From NCBI RefSeq assembly GCF_016906535.1, contig NC_057371.1, positions 1 through 64,000 on the forward strand: DNA of 64,000 nucleotides, given 5' to 3'. Positions 1-11,164 of the stretch are shown here, one piece after another; position 1 is the stretch's first letter; the number at the start of each line of letters is the position of its first letter. The translations under genes and the position numbers were made by a program. The notes below the pieces were generated by a model. The model did not search any database. It saw only the letters and a list, made by a program, of their open reading frames with translations, and was not told the DNA's origin. This DNA is from Rhizoctonia solani. Its lineage: Eukaryota > Basidiomycota > Agaricomycetes > Cantharellales > Ceratobasidiaceae.

Positions 1-87
1 AACCTAACCTAACCTACCTAACCTAACCTAACCTAACCTAACCTAACCTAACCTAACCTAACCTAACCTAACCTAACCCTAACCTAG
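1..87. repeat. Telomere repeat tract, chromosome end
   Basis: Near-perfect tandem copies of AACCT (TTAGG on the G-rich strand) begin at base 1, with one slipped ACCT unit near base 16 and one AACCCT unit near base 75. The C-rich strand reads 5' to 3' inward, as expected at a left chromosome end. The 5-base unit differs from the TTAGGG common in fungi; the single six-base unit shows that variants occur. Confidence 0.93.
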
Positions 88-196
88 TAATGGATTAAAC
101 TGGTGGATAAATCAGTGCTTGGTCTGTCCTTGGCTTTCCACTTTTGACTTTTGGTATGCTAACTTCTCAGTTTTGCCCTTGTTGACTCCAAAATAG

Positions 197-1180
197 AATA
201 ATACGCCTTCGAAAATCGATCCCTCATTACTCCCAGTTGCTCGCGCATCATCGTACCAATACTTCAGGCACTTAGACCTGAGCGATTCCGAGACCCAGCT
301 TCCCCTAGATCCTCGGTTGTTCAGCATCCCATACTTTAGCTGTTTACGGACCCTCACCTTTCATATGTACCGCGGGGAGGATAAACTGCCCTGTTCGATT
401 TCGAGGTCATGGATGGATCTCTTGGTTTCATCTATTCAAGCAAGTGGACTCCTGTCCAAGATCATATTCAATGACTTGCCTAGCAAAGATGTGATTGAGG
501 CCCTAGACGCTTTTGGGGATCATCCAGCTCTAACGGAAGTTCAGCTCCGTCGGATTCCAAGCGATGAGGAGCACATTCAACGTCTTGCTATGCTGCTTGT
601 GCGGCATCCTAAGCTGGAAATTTTGGAGATTCCCTACAGCTTGCTACGACAAAGCACCGTGCCAATCTTCCTCCAGCTTGAACGCTTAAAAGTTCTGTCG
701 CTTACGATGGGGACGCTGGGTCGTGTTGTATCTCCGCATGCTCCAGCGCTTTTTCTGGACGACCTTTTGTTCACCCTTTCACTTCCGACCCTACGGCGAC
801 TCTGTTTTGAAGTTTCGCCTACATATATTGGTCTACTACCAATAGTAGCTAATCAAGTCGAAGAGCTTGGGATATGGGGTCAAGTTCTTCACGATCAGCA
901 AGATTCAATCCAAGAGCTCTGGATCCAAGAGCCCAGAGGTAGCATAACAGAATACTGCTCTGCGTTGCAGGCTATTTGCCGGATTGCCCCAAAGGCCAAG
1001 CGCATGGACTTTGGCCTTAATCATCTCTGTCATGCTTTCATTGATTGCCTCACTGCGTTTGCTGACTTGAAAGTAGTGAGGACATATGGCTGTGATCCGG
1101 AATCAGCAGTCATGGACTACGCTGAAGAGCGTATGCCTGAATGCCAGTGGGTTTTTGGGGAGGATGTTTATCGCTCATAA
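197..1180 (+). CDS. F-box/LRR-like protein, 5' part missing near telomere
   Basis: An open frame runs from just after a TAG at 194 to the stop at 1180. The sequence has the leucine-spaced pattern of the LRR part of fungal F-box proteins: segments such as FRHLDLSD near the start, then LEILEIP and LKVLSLTM further on. No ATG lies near the beginning, and the protein-like sequence starts upstream of the first possible initiation codon (a TTG at 317). The F-box that would normally precede the LRR region is absent, and only about 110 bases separate the frame from the telomere. I read it as a gene whose 5' exons were lost when the chromosome end formed or healed. The alternative is a missing upstream exon too small to see. 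Function is probably lost. Confidence 0.6.
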   Translation, partial: NNTPSKIDPSLLPVARASSYQYFRHLDLSDSETQLPLDPRLFSIPYFSCLRTLTFHMYRGEDKLPCSISRSWMDLLVSSIQASGLLSKIIFNDLPSKDVIEALDAFGDHPALTEVQLRRIPSDEEHIQRLAMLLVRHPKLEILEIPYSLLRQSTVPIFLQLERLKVLSLTMGTLGRVVSPHAPALFLDDLLFTLSLPTLRRLCFEVSPTYIGLLPIVANQVEELGIWGQVLHDQQDSIQELWIQEPRGSITEYCSALQAICRIAPKAKRMDFGLNHLCHAFIDCLTAFADLKVVRTYGCDPESAVMDYAEERMPECQWVFGEDVYRS

Positions 1181-2077
1181 AATAGCACTTCATTTGAGTA
1201 TTTCTTGAGGCTAAGCCACCATGTAAGCTTGGAATAAAATCTAGTTAGGCTTAGATACTATGTAACGTTTTCTTAGTTGACATATCAATAGATCAGTCCG
1301 AAACTCTAAATTGCCTTCAGCAGCAGAGCCCCGAAACTCCCTTTCCAAGTCAAGCCACGCATGCCATAATGACAGTGGGGCTTGTTCAATTGACCTTGCG
1401 CGCTGAAACGAACACATTTGTTCCCACTAAGGACATATAGTCAAGTTTCAAATCAATGATGCAGATCTAAAAGAAAAACAAGAAAACACACCATTGAGAT
1501 TGACTAAATTGAGTCTCTGCTTGGGCAGATCTAGGCGAATCCGGGTGTCTTAGTTAATGCATTAGCCACTGATTTAAACGCCCCTTGTTTTCTAAAGCTC
1601 AGCGTAATTGGCAGGCCAATGAAGAGGGCTGACAAGAGTTAGACTAGGAGCAATAGATTCAAACCATGTCTCATGTCAAAGGTATTCATGGATCAGCCAT
1701 GTACCAAGCGTATTAAGATCTTGTGGCGGTAGCTGGCAAGCTTAGGGATCTATGATGATTTATCCGATTTATATGGCCTACTATATTAAAGTCAAGGTTT
1801 GTCTGTGAGTATCAAGGTGTATGCAAAATGGCACTTGATGTCTAAATGAATCAAGACATGCAATTTGATACATCTGGGGAGCATCTTATGGTATTCAAGA
1901 TTGGGATCTCCTCCCAGTGGTGTCTACGACAAAGTTCCTCATGATTGGAGTCTCAGATCAACTGCTTTGCCAAACGAGACTTTCTTTACCCTTGCTGAAA
2001 AAACCTTATTCAGGCAAATGATATCACAGCCTTTGTAGTGGCCGTGTCTTTTAAATGAGCTACATTGTATCCCAACT
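1181..2077. other. Intergenic, nothing recognised
   Basis: About 900 AT-rich bases downstream of the F-box-like remnant. I see no long frame, RNA gene or clear repeat. Confidence 0.5.
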
Positions 2078-2722
2078 ATGAAGTGGTTGGATACTTGCAA
2101 TTATAAAAGCCAATGTCAGGACTTGTTGAAGAATCTCTCTGAAGCTGAAGCAAAGGCACTAGCCAAGGCCAGAGAGGTTAAACCCATGCAAATCCCATTA
2201 GACAAACTATCAGTATTCTGGACTAAGCACGAAAAAACCGGCAAGGACGTATTGTATGTTGCAGAAGGAGACAAAGGGGATGGCGTGGGTACTGATGGCA
2301 AAGAAATGGGGATGGGGACAGGGACGGGAATGGTGAGAACTGTCATGAATTGGGGTATGTGGATAAACTCTTTGGGGCTTGGTATGGATGAAATGTGGGC
2401 TCCTGCGGGTGCCAAAATCAGCTTAGGTGGATCCAGCTCAAGAGAGGATCTGCATACGAGACTTCGCATCGCAGTACCTAATGTTCAGACTGGGGTGGAA
2501 AATGCCATCACATTGGTGGCGCACCCAACAAATCTCTTGCAACCTCTCACTAGCACAAACGTCTCCCAGTCAACTGTACTGTCTTCTGCTTGGGCGGGTG
2601 AAAGGCCGCCTGTCGCTAAATCTCTTGATGCACTTAAACTATCCCACGTCTTATACAATTCCATCCACTGGTGGATGAACTCCTGTGATCACGAGAGCAC
2701 GCTTTACGGTAATCCAGCGTAG
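2078..2722 (+). CDS. Hypothetical ORF, 214 residues
   Basis: A single uninterrupted frame starts at an ATG and is not interrupted by obvious introns. The first 60 residues are rich in Ala, Lys and Glu and could form a helix (SEAEAKALAKAREV). A Gly/Met/Thr-rich stretch near residues 75-90 comes from a GGGATG-like repeat. The rest shows no motif I recognise. The 3' end is followed by A-runs and then by the convergent gene ending at 2833. Several shorter frames overlap it, so it may be a decayed gene or a chance frame. Confidence 0.3.
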   Translation: MKWLDTCNYKSQCQDLLKNLSEAEAKALAKAREVKPMQIPLDKLSVFWTKHEKTGKDVLYVAEGDKGDGVGTDGKEMGMGTGTGMVRTVMNWGMWINSLGLGMDEMWAPAGAKISLGGSSSREDLHTRLRIAVPNVQTGVENAITLVAHPTNLLQPLTSTNVSQSTVLSSAWAGERPPVAKSLDALKLSHVLYNSIHWWMNSCDHESTLYGNPA

Positions 2723-2832
2723 ACGAGGTTAAAAAAAAATTGCACACACGATACATAATATATGTCAAAAAAAAATGAAGAAAGCGGCAGCACAGCCCTG
2801 GTACACATTGCTCAAGGCCAAGGTTCCTAACC

Positions 2833-4174
2833 TCAACCTTGCATAGATGCCCTTATGGCGTCCGAGACCTGCTGTGATACCCGCCTTGTCATCCCAATTA
2901 TGCGGGGAACCGAGCGAGTTGTGGAGCGTGCAACCGGCGCTGGCTTCAGCTCCTGGCGGTCCTTTTCTAGCTGGGTCACGAGCCGAGCCTGAAGCCATTG
3001 TAACGGCAGGGGAATCATTTGCTCTTGGACCGAGAGCGCATGAGACGGGGCCTTGTTGCATATCCGGACCACATCATAGAAGCTCATTGTGAGCTGAGGA
3101 TTACTTGGCAAGGCTTCCGCTGCCTCTCTTGTTTCATCAATTATGATCTGATTAGGAGTGAGATATCTATCTGTGACTCGGCGTATGAATAATATACACA
3201 CCTGCCAACCACTACGGTTCCATATGCCGAGCGGGGCCTGACCACTTTTGGTGTACGATGAGAAGTGGAGCTCCGGTTGGACAGACTCTTCCGTTCCCTC
3301 GCTTCTGATGCTCTCCGCTCTTTCGGCCAAATCTTCCGTGTCAGCTTCGATTGCGTGGTCGGCCTGCCCTAACTGGCATTCATCCAAAGGGAAGTCTTCA
3401 TCTGGAGATATAAATGTCAAAACCCTAGAGATCAGACAATAGCTTGAGATTTACCTGGATTCCCGGTGGGTGGACGCATCCATAAGCTTATGTTGGCTTG
3501 AAACCCCAGCTTCTTACGCGGATCATTATACTTCATATCGCAAATGATGACAGCATGAATCTGCCTGTCTGAGAAGTGAAGATAATCAACTGCCTTGTCC
3601 AAGGCGTCTTCGAGGCTCTGAGAGAAGCAGACCTCCATGACCACGCGCGGGCTATCGGCTGCTGATATAGGTCTCCCTGGATTGCCTGTGGTATAATACT
3701 CCAGGTAGAGCGACCCATCAGGCTGGTAGTACGATTTTGCTTTCCCGGTCTCCCGGGAGACCACCAATGACCCTTTCGTGAGCTGAACGTCCGAAGATGC
3801 CAGTCCATAGACCTTCGGAATCCCACAAATGGCTAGCTCAGCCAGTCGCTGGTTGATCAGATCACACTGACCAAACAGCCACAGTCCTGGAAGCTCGTGA
3901 AAGGGGCCAGGCATCTTGAAGTAGGCAGTTTCTGTCAAAGCACTCCAGTCAAATCTGACACAGACCCCTGTTATTTATACTGCAAGGAAGAAAGCAGCAA
4001 AGACACCAACCGTAACTTATACCCTTGGCTCAAGTAGTACTGATTCAGCTCCTGAGCCTTGGAGAAAGAGATAGCTCTAAATTCCTGACTGGGGTTGGCT
4101 CTGGATGGAATCCAGGTCTTTGCACCAGCGGGCGAGGGGTTGGTACGAGGGGATCGCTTGCCAAAAGAGAACAT
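2833..4174 (-). CDS. Hypothetical protein with PD-(D/E)XK/Uma2-like core
   Basis: Predicted complement(join(2833..3147, 3202..3401, 3455..3954, 4011..4174)); the intron 3148-3201 is 54 bases and in frame, so it may be retained. The 53- and 56-base introns join frames exactly, giving about 392 residues. The centre reads VVMEVCFSQSLEDALDKAV followed by a hydrophobic strand HAVIICDM. That is the pattern of restriction-endonuclease-like (Uma2-type) proteins expanded in Agaricomycetes, although the usual lysine of the nuclease motif is not evident. The C-terminus is basic. Three CACGTG sites lie 35-110 bases upstream of the ATG, a feature shared with the chromatin-type genes to the right. Enzyme activity is not demonstrated by the sequence. 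Confidence 0.6.
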
Positions 4175-4255
4175 AGTAGGTCAATCAGGAGGATCTCTGG
4201 GTTCGGGAACACGTGCGGTGGTTGAAAATCGATGAAAACGTGCCTTCAACATTAG

Positions 4256-4284
4256 CACGTGACTTATACCTATCAGTCACGTGA
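4256..4284. promoter_or_regulatory. Paired CACGTGA sites upstream of the 4174 gene
   Basis: CACGTGAC at 4256-4263 and TCACGTGA at 4277-4284, with a further CACGTG near 4210. CACGTG is the core bound by bHLH factors (Cbf1/USF type). The sites lie about 80-110 bases before the ATG at 4174. Confidence 0.55.
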
Positions 4285-4739
4285 TGCACCTTTATCCTTG
4301 CAGAAATTATATTATTTGAAACGTGAAGTACAAGTGAATACCCAAATCTCAAAAGTCTTCTGTTAAATTGGGAGAATCCTGTTTCTCATAGACTGGTCGT
4401 GCTGAAAAAGACAGACAGCTTACTAACCTATTGAAATGGTTAAACAAGGTACGTTGGCCCAAGATGGGCCTGGGGGCTGAGTAGGCATCAGGTACTCACC
4501 GTAGCTCACGTTGAGCTATATTACAAAAGCCAGATGTGCAGTGAGAGATAGGGTAGTGTGATTGACTCAACTAAGTATAAGTCCAGATTGTAACTTGATT
4601 ACATCAGTCTAATTTGGTGCAGTTGTACAAGTAGCCTCCTCTGCTTCTTTACAGAACATATGGCTACGTGTAGCTTACTCTTTGATTATGAATTGCAGAG
4701 AATCATACTGTTTATATATGTCTATGAACAAAGAGAGAA

Positions 4740-6624
4740 CTAAATAAACAGGTAGAGCAAGTATTCAAAGCTTTTGAGACCCGACTGCCCATACTTAGAC
4801 TTTGCTGGCCTACGGCCCATCAGCTTCTGAACTTGCTTGAGCTGAATGAAACTTGAGCTTCTATAAAATAACCACGTATGAGTAAAGAGGAAACCCGGTC
4901 CTGAAAGGTAAATTACCTTGGTTTCACGCATTCCTGATGTTTCCTCTTGTAGCTCAAGATGCGCTTGTTGCCTCGCTGCTCGCCTCTCCTTTGCACTTTC
5001 TAATTGACCCCGACACTGCGCAACCGTAGGGCGAGATACGTCTGGCATTAAACCGAGCGCTGTCCATGTTGATTGCCGGCAGAAAGATATGAGCGCTACC
5101 CGTGAGCCCCCGGTCCACTCATGTACCATGTGCCTAAAGTTGTACCCATCAAAGGCACCCAGAACGCCAGGTGTCCATTCTAGACGGAGATTCAGGTCGG
5201 GCAGCTCAAGATCTCCCCCAGAATTGAAGGTGCCCAACACGCCGATGATGTCAAGCCCAGCCCGAATACCCTTGGAATCCCGGTGCATGCCGGTAGTGCG
5301 GTTCACGGCCACCCCATAGCATGGGAATGCGCTGGTCCATCCGTTGGTGACCGTGGTTCCTGTTGGCCCTTGGATGGCGGACATATGAGCTTTGAGCTTA
5401 CGTAGACTCTGGCTGAGAGAAGGCTGAATAATATCCGTTAGTTTGATAATTTGCTTGTCGAAAAGGCGTTTTGCCTTGAGAAATGCAATGGTTTCGCTAG
5501 TGGCTTCAAGAAGCGCACCACGTAGATGTACCGACATCTGGATAGGTTTTTTCTAGGAGAGGATTTAGTACCAGAACTAAGTTGAATATGAGTTTGAGCT
5601 ACTCACGTATTGCATTCCTGTTTGAGACCATCCAGGGGAGAGATAGTAGGCGAAGGGGGACAAATCTGCAAGCGCGGACCCCTGGTCGTCTGGAACGGAG
5701 TCTGAATTTTGATGTAAGCTGAGCAAGGGAGTATAATGCCCCGCAATAGTGATTTCACCGTCGACCTCCTCGTAAGCCGGTGGTACCAGCTGATTGTCTT
5801 GCACATATGCCGGCTCTTCCATAGTACATGGTGAGAAGTCAATCGGCTCTTCTTGACTTGTTGAATGCACTTCAGGGTCCTCAGGCATATGCAAAGCCGC
5901 TCTTGAAGTCTGGCTTCTCGTTGCATAACGCGCCTTTGATGAGTGCGGATCATCTTGAACCAGCTGTGGTAAGGTTGTCCTGCGATCGCATATCTCACTG
6001 TCTGGAGCTGGTCGATATACGCCTGCCAGCGAGGCAACAGTCCTCATGAGGTTTGTCTAAGTAGATCTCAAGTCCAGTCATCACGTTACTAAAAGTCACA
6101 AAAAATGCATACCTGCAAACCCTTCCCAATGAAATCCGGGAAATACCATAAAATGGGTATCCCGGCCTTATCGGTCAAAACCGCTGGTCCACCACTACGG
6201 GTTAAGCGTATGGGCTGCTTGTCAAGCCCTTTAAATACACCAGCTGTGTGAACGCCGATGCCCCTTGTACGCTGTAGCTCGAATTCTGAGAGATAGAAGT
6301 CTAGTTGAACTGCAAGTGAATCAAAGAAAACGCATGTCAAAACTGTAGGGCAGCAAATGCTCAAAACGGCTTACTGGTATTGTTCAAGGCTTTGGTAACT
6401 GCATCCAGCATTTTTCGTATCATATCATTCTCAGTCTTTGCCAGCCGTTCGCGACCAGACTTTCTTTTGCGGCGGCGCAAGCTTTCGTCAGGAATGGGTG
6501 CATTTCGAACCGCCTCTTTGGAGCCATTTGGGCAAGTTTTTAAGCCGTCGAATAAATCCTCTGTGATATGATTTTGCCAAAGAGATAGTTGCTTGTTGGT
6601 GCATGACTGCTTCGATTTTGACAT
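4740..6624 (-). CDS. TET/JBP-type 2OG-Fe(II) dioxygenase
   Basis: Four or five exons: complement(4917..5537, 5607..6056, 6113..6309, 6375..6624) plus a short last exon at 4810..4860 if the 56-base intron 4861-4916 is removed (522 residues). Without that splice the frame runs to 4740 (564 residues). The catalytic core is in the last third: MHRDSKG gives the HxD iron pair (about His384/Asp386), followed by GGDLELPDL, a GAFDG turn, a distal His in FRHMVHEW and Arg in GGSRVALISF for 2-oxoglutarate. This order and spacing match fungal TET/JBP enzymes, which oxidise methylated bases in DNA and in Agaricomycetes often accompany KDZ transposons. No KDZ transposase is visible here. The N-terminus is basic and polar (RRRKRKSGR), suiting a nuclear protein. 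It is head to head with the 6834 gene. An in-frame ATG at 6675 is an alternative start. Confidence 0.78.
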
Positions 6625-6833
6625 GGCGACGCTAAGTGAGCTTGAAGTAAAAAGTCTTATTCGAGCCTTCAACATAGGGTCTTACACTATACGTCTTGTT
6701 GATGAGCTTTGCAAATTCTGCCTCAACGTGTCCTGTCAAAAGAGTCACGTGATCGTGATTTTCTGCCTGCCACCTACATTCGTCCACGCGAACATCGAGC
6801 AAATCAAACTATTTTCTACCACAAACTCTCAAA
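6625..6833. promoter_or_regulatory. Shared divergent promoter with TCACGTGA
   Basis: The two start codons (6624 minus, 6834 plus) are 209 bases apart, or 158 if the minus-strand ATG at 6675 is used. A perfect TCACGTGA palindrome at 6745-6752 sits between them, so one element could serve both genes. Confidence 0.6.
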
Positions 6834-9800
6834 ATGTCGTCTAACCAAAACATTGCATCCTCTAGTGCCGCCTTTGTCACTTCAGCTTCGAGGGACGCCG
6901 CGACGTTGAGGCGCGTCAGTCCGATGAGGCATTCGGCGCTGTTTGAAGAGCTTGTGCAAGGCATTGCAAGCACTAGGAATGTGTTTGTCATGTCGGGTGA
7001 CGCGGCGATGGCTGGAAGTGGACTCGCTGTGAGTTTTCTTTCAGGTGTGCGGATTGACACGTAATAATATTGAAATTCAACGCTTGTGCCACAAAGATGC
7101 TCCATCAGACGGCTGAAGGGGGCTCTGGCAATAGCTACTGGGACATGATCAGAAACGCAACCCAGGACGTCATGAATCTGTCTGAGGATCAACTTGCCAG
7201 ATACAATCGTGTCATGGCCCTTCGAAGAATTGAGGCGCGCTCAGCCAATCGCAACAGGTACATTGACTATCTGGAGCGACTTGCTGGCGCCAACAGTCTC
7301 GCCGGATGCGTGACCGCGAGCATTGACGGCCTTGAAGGTAGATGGTCTGCCAACGTGGCCGCAAAGGTTACCGGTCTTTATGGAGACAACAGTCGTCTCC
7401 GTTGCTTGACATCCTCGTGTCAAGGTCTGGGTGAGGCCGCAACCAAGAAACTCGACGACGTTTTCACCAACCCGCCTAATCTCAAGCCAAGTGGGGATGA
7501 TCCGCGAATCTGCCAAGACTGCACAAGAAAAAGTTAGTTATTGATGTTTTTTCTGATGTTATATTGCGTGGCCGCCGGATCCTGACTTGGAACGGTACAG
7601 ACCTCAAGAATAATAAGCTGCGTCGAAGCGGAAACGACAAAACTCGATCATTGCGGCCAAGTGTTCAGTCCCGCGTGGCACTATCGTTTATCCCGGTGGA
7701 GATCCCCGACTACGATGACCCAACTGGGGACTATGTCGATGACTCCGCTTGGGAAGGCAGCAAGGTAGGCCGATCGAAACATGCACGCGGCAAAGGCAAG
7801 GAGAAGATTGTCGAGAAGCCTGAGGTGATAGTGATCAGCGATAGCGAGGATTCCGATGACAGCGGTCCTTCAACTCAGCCAGCACTCAGGTCCAGACGAA
7901 GGATGAAAAAGCACGTTGAACTCACGCAGACGGAGTCGACTCCCCAGTTCTACGACGGGGAAGCTTACCTGTTTTTGCTCGTGGGCCCACCGCCCCAGGA
8001 TCCGGAAGTTCTTCAATTGGTCCACGCTTTCGCCGACTCTGTGCATAGCAGAGCTGGCGCAGTTATCTGCCTGAGCGAAGTGCCATTGCCTGGCACCAAG
8101 TACGATTATATCGATTTCCAGCTGGAAGGCGATCTCAATCTCACATTTGGGGAAATTTTGCGGGCGATGGAACAGGTACGTCATTGAGAGATAGTGACAG
8201 AAAAATAATGATCTCACCTTGAATACCTTATAGATGGCCGCCATGGAAGCCTATGGCTCTGCCCCACCCAGACTGGCCGATAGCGACTTGTGGTTTGAGG
8301 TAAGTTCTCAGAGCTTTGCTAAAGGCTTATCTAACGTTGTTACTAGCTACTTCGAAGGGATGTATCCGTCCGCCAGACGGAAAAGGAGACCTTGTACGAG
8401 GGGCAGCTATGTGGGAATTGCGGCTGCTCGATTACGGAGTATCTGGCTAGGTGCACGGAATGTTCAGCACTGTACTGCCACCGTCAAGTAGACAACGACA
8501 ACGAAGACGATGATCCGGAGGAGTTGGACTCTGGCGATGATGATTTCGCGTACCACGACGCGTGCCTTATCTTCGACTTCTTTTCTCAGGAGGGCACCAG
8601 AAGCATTGAAGATGCAAAGAAATCATTCGTGTGCCCAGCTTGTTGGGACCATCGTAAGAATGGTTTGTACCCGGTGCGTGATGCTCAGCCGCAGCAGCAA
8701 TATAAACTAACACAGGCATAGCATTTTGTGAAGCCAATGTGCCGAGACTCGGTTGAGCTTTGAACCAGTGAATGGCCTCGCTTAGTTATGGTTGTCTACT
8801 ATCTGCAGGAGTTCTGGCCTCACACGCAACACTTGATAACCATGACCAGTGGGCTTTGGAAACAGCTGGGATGGGAGGTAAGAGATGGTACCAAATATCT
8901 CAGCGATACTACTAAGCATTATGTTTTACATGAATAGTTTCAAGGCTTTTCCGTGCGACTACAACACTTACAAGACAGGAGCGATGTCACGGCTCAGTTG
9001 TAAGTCAATTTGAGCAAGATTGGACTTTGAATTTGAATTTCATAATGTCTTTGACGTTTATCAGGCAATGGGAAGCAGGATCTTTTCAATTCATGGCGGT
9101 GTTCATTACGCATGGATTGACAGAAGATCAGGGGTACCAGCTAGACGACTCCGAAGCTGTGCCTCCTCTTAATGTAGGCTCCAGTGTGGTGTTATGAGAT
9201 TTTTGATTTAAAGCTAACATACACTTTAGCTGCTGCAATTAACACTACCAGTGGCACAAACGGCAGTCAATGGTGCCAGCCTGACCTCGGTGTTTTTCTT
9301 TGCCTGCGGTCATCCTATGATGAGCCCGACCACGGTCTCAATGCTTCAAGATTGGGTGAACGAGTGAGTGAACCTAACGTTTTCAAACCCTCATGTAAAT
9401 TAAACTACAAACTGGCAGGGACGAAGAGCAACGAACCCTGGTCGCATGTCTTAACAAAAAATTGTCGCCGGTCTACATGTTCAATTGGTTGAACAAGGCC
9501 ACAAAGGCTTTAGCCGAAGAGCCCAATACGGTCCAAAAGACGCTACGTCTGAGTTGGCTCAGGGACAGCATTGCACCGAGTCACTCAGATCTTCTGTTCA
9601 TGAGCAATGGGCATGCTGCAGAGATGTGGCTATACGCGCCTTTCCAAAGCCGGCCTTTGGGGAGACCGTTACCAAGCCTGTTGAGTGTATGCCCGTGCTC
9701 ATCGGAAGGCGAGAACCAGCGCCGGAAAAAGATCTGGAAAGTGGATCACAACGGCAAATCAGGTAAACAGCTTTGCGACGTTGAGGTCAAAGCCATATGC

Positions 9801-9902
9801 CGAGCATGTAGACAGAAGTGGCCTCTGCCTCAGGAAGACATGAAGGGTATCTTGGTGAAAGTAAACGGGGTCTATGCCGCAATCGTTCCATACTTCTCGT
9901 AA
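6834..9902 (+). CDS. Sirtuin-like/zinc-finger/caspase-like fusion, sirtuin catalytic residues changed
   Basis: Ten predicted exons: 6834-7028, 7097-7532, 7601-8175, 8234-8299, 8347-8673, 8722-8877, 8938-8999, 9065-9173, 9230-9363, 9419-9902 (848 codons, in frame throughout). Residues 40-330 follow an Hst3/Hst4-like sirtuin plan: VFVMSGDAAMAG where GAGIS is usual, TASIDGLE where TQNIDxLE is usual, LYGD where LHG is usual, an intact-looking zinc ribbon (C168-x4-C173, C204-x2-C207), and a late Rossmann strand YLFLLVG. The catalytic Asn and His positions are Ser and Tyr, so deacetylase activity is unlikely. Residues 450-530 are a PHD/RING-like cysteine cluster (CGNCGC, RCTEC, YCH, HDAC, CPAC). 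The last third has FITHG and FFFACG, reminiscent of a caspase/CHAT His-Cys pair, then CPC and CRAC. An in-frame TGA at 8761-8763 falls within the conserved part of exon 6, so the product may stop at 546 residues. Confidence 0.65.
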
Positions 9903-11164
9903 TTTACCGGACTTTTTTGATTAATATCACTTTAATATACTCAATCACAACATTTGTCTACTTTCAGTGATAAGATAAGAAAAATGATCTAGTAATTTGC
10001 ATGAGTTGTTAAAGCACGTGCGTAAGACACGCTATGAACAAGAAGCTATTGAGAGACAACTCTTGTTTTAACCTGACATTATATATAATCATGTAACCTA
10101 GCAAATTTTCGTACATTGAGTGGGAACGTTTTAACCCAAGCGTGGTAGAGACTTTCTTGCCTCACAGAGCGAATTCGAGCGATCGGGAAAGACACTTTTC
10201 TTTGCTCTTTGTTTGCATACGTTTATCCGGCTTATTTATAAATATCTACCATTGCCATGTCTCCACACCTGTTTGATAGTTGGTGCACGTGAGAGAAAAC
10301 CAAGGTGGCAGCGTACATGTAAGCTGACTAACAGAGTCCGGGGGCTTGTTATTTTCACAGCTGTGTTTTGCTTTTCTCTGTATAAAGATATAAGTAATTA
10401 ACTTAGATAAATGAAGGTTCCCACTCACAGCTGCTCTAGCTTTCTTCAGACCGGAATTTTGGTGTTTTCTCTTTTACTGGTCGTCATCAAAGCAGAGTGG
10501 TTGTAAGTTGTGTGTGTTGGGTAAAGACCCCAGACTCCTTTAGTCAGTGTTTGTGTGTGGCTGCTCGGTTTTTCCTCATGTGTCAGCCTAAACGCCAACA
10601 ATTAAACGAGTGTGGGGGCACAACAGAGGTGTATAAAAATATGATTTATATGTATGTATGTATACGTGGTCAATAAACAAGGAGAACTGTCTTTCCTGAT
10701 CACTCAAATTCGCTCTGTGAGGCAAGAAAGCTAGCACTTTGTACGATAAACGGCCCAAGCGCCGAAAAGAAGCGATAGGCCCCACCCAGGTGGTGGCTGA
10801 TGGATGACGCCTCCTTTAGGATTGAGATGGCTTAATCAACTTGCTAAGGTTTAACTTGATCTACCCCTTACGAGTTTGCGTTGTTCCATCTCATCTTAAC
10901 CGGAATGAGAGTGTGTCAATTAGTATATACGGATGTTGATTAACTTTAACACATAGAATGGGGTAATGATATTATGCTTCCAATACAAAACAGTTCAAGA
11001 CATTTATTCTTATACAATGTGACCAGTTATATGCATGGCCCCGATATCGGTTCGCCAATGCATGTTTTCCGGCCACAAAGATAAAAATAAATACCCCAAA
11101 ATAATACATAATTGAGGAGCGGGGGAGCTGTGCGTACCTGGGTGACCAACAACAAACAAGTTGA
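9903..11164. other. Intergenic, AT-rich
   Basis: No credible gene. CACGTG occurs near 10015 and 10285. Short frames here lack introns, motifs or context and look like chance. Confidence 0.45.

Noticed and set aside
317..1180. Start of the F-box-like frame at 317
   Set aside because: The codon is TTG and protein-like sequence continues upstream to 197, so 317 is not a credible start.
4740..6624. KDZ transposon linked to the TET/JBP gene
   Set aside because: No KDZ transposase-like frame or paired ends were seen nearby.
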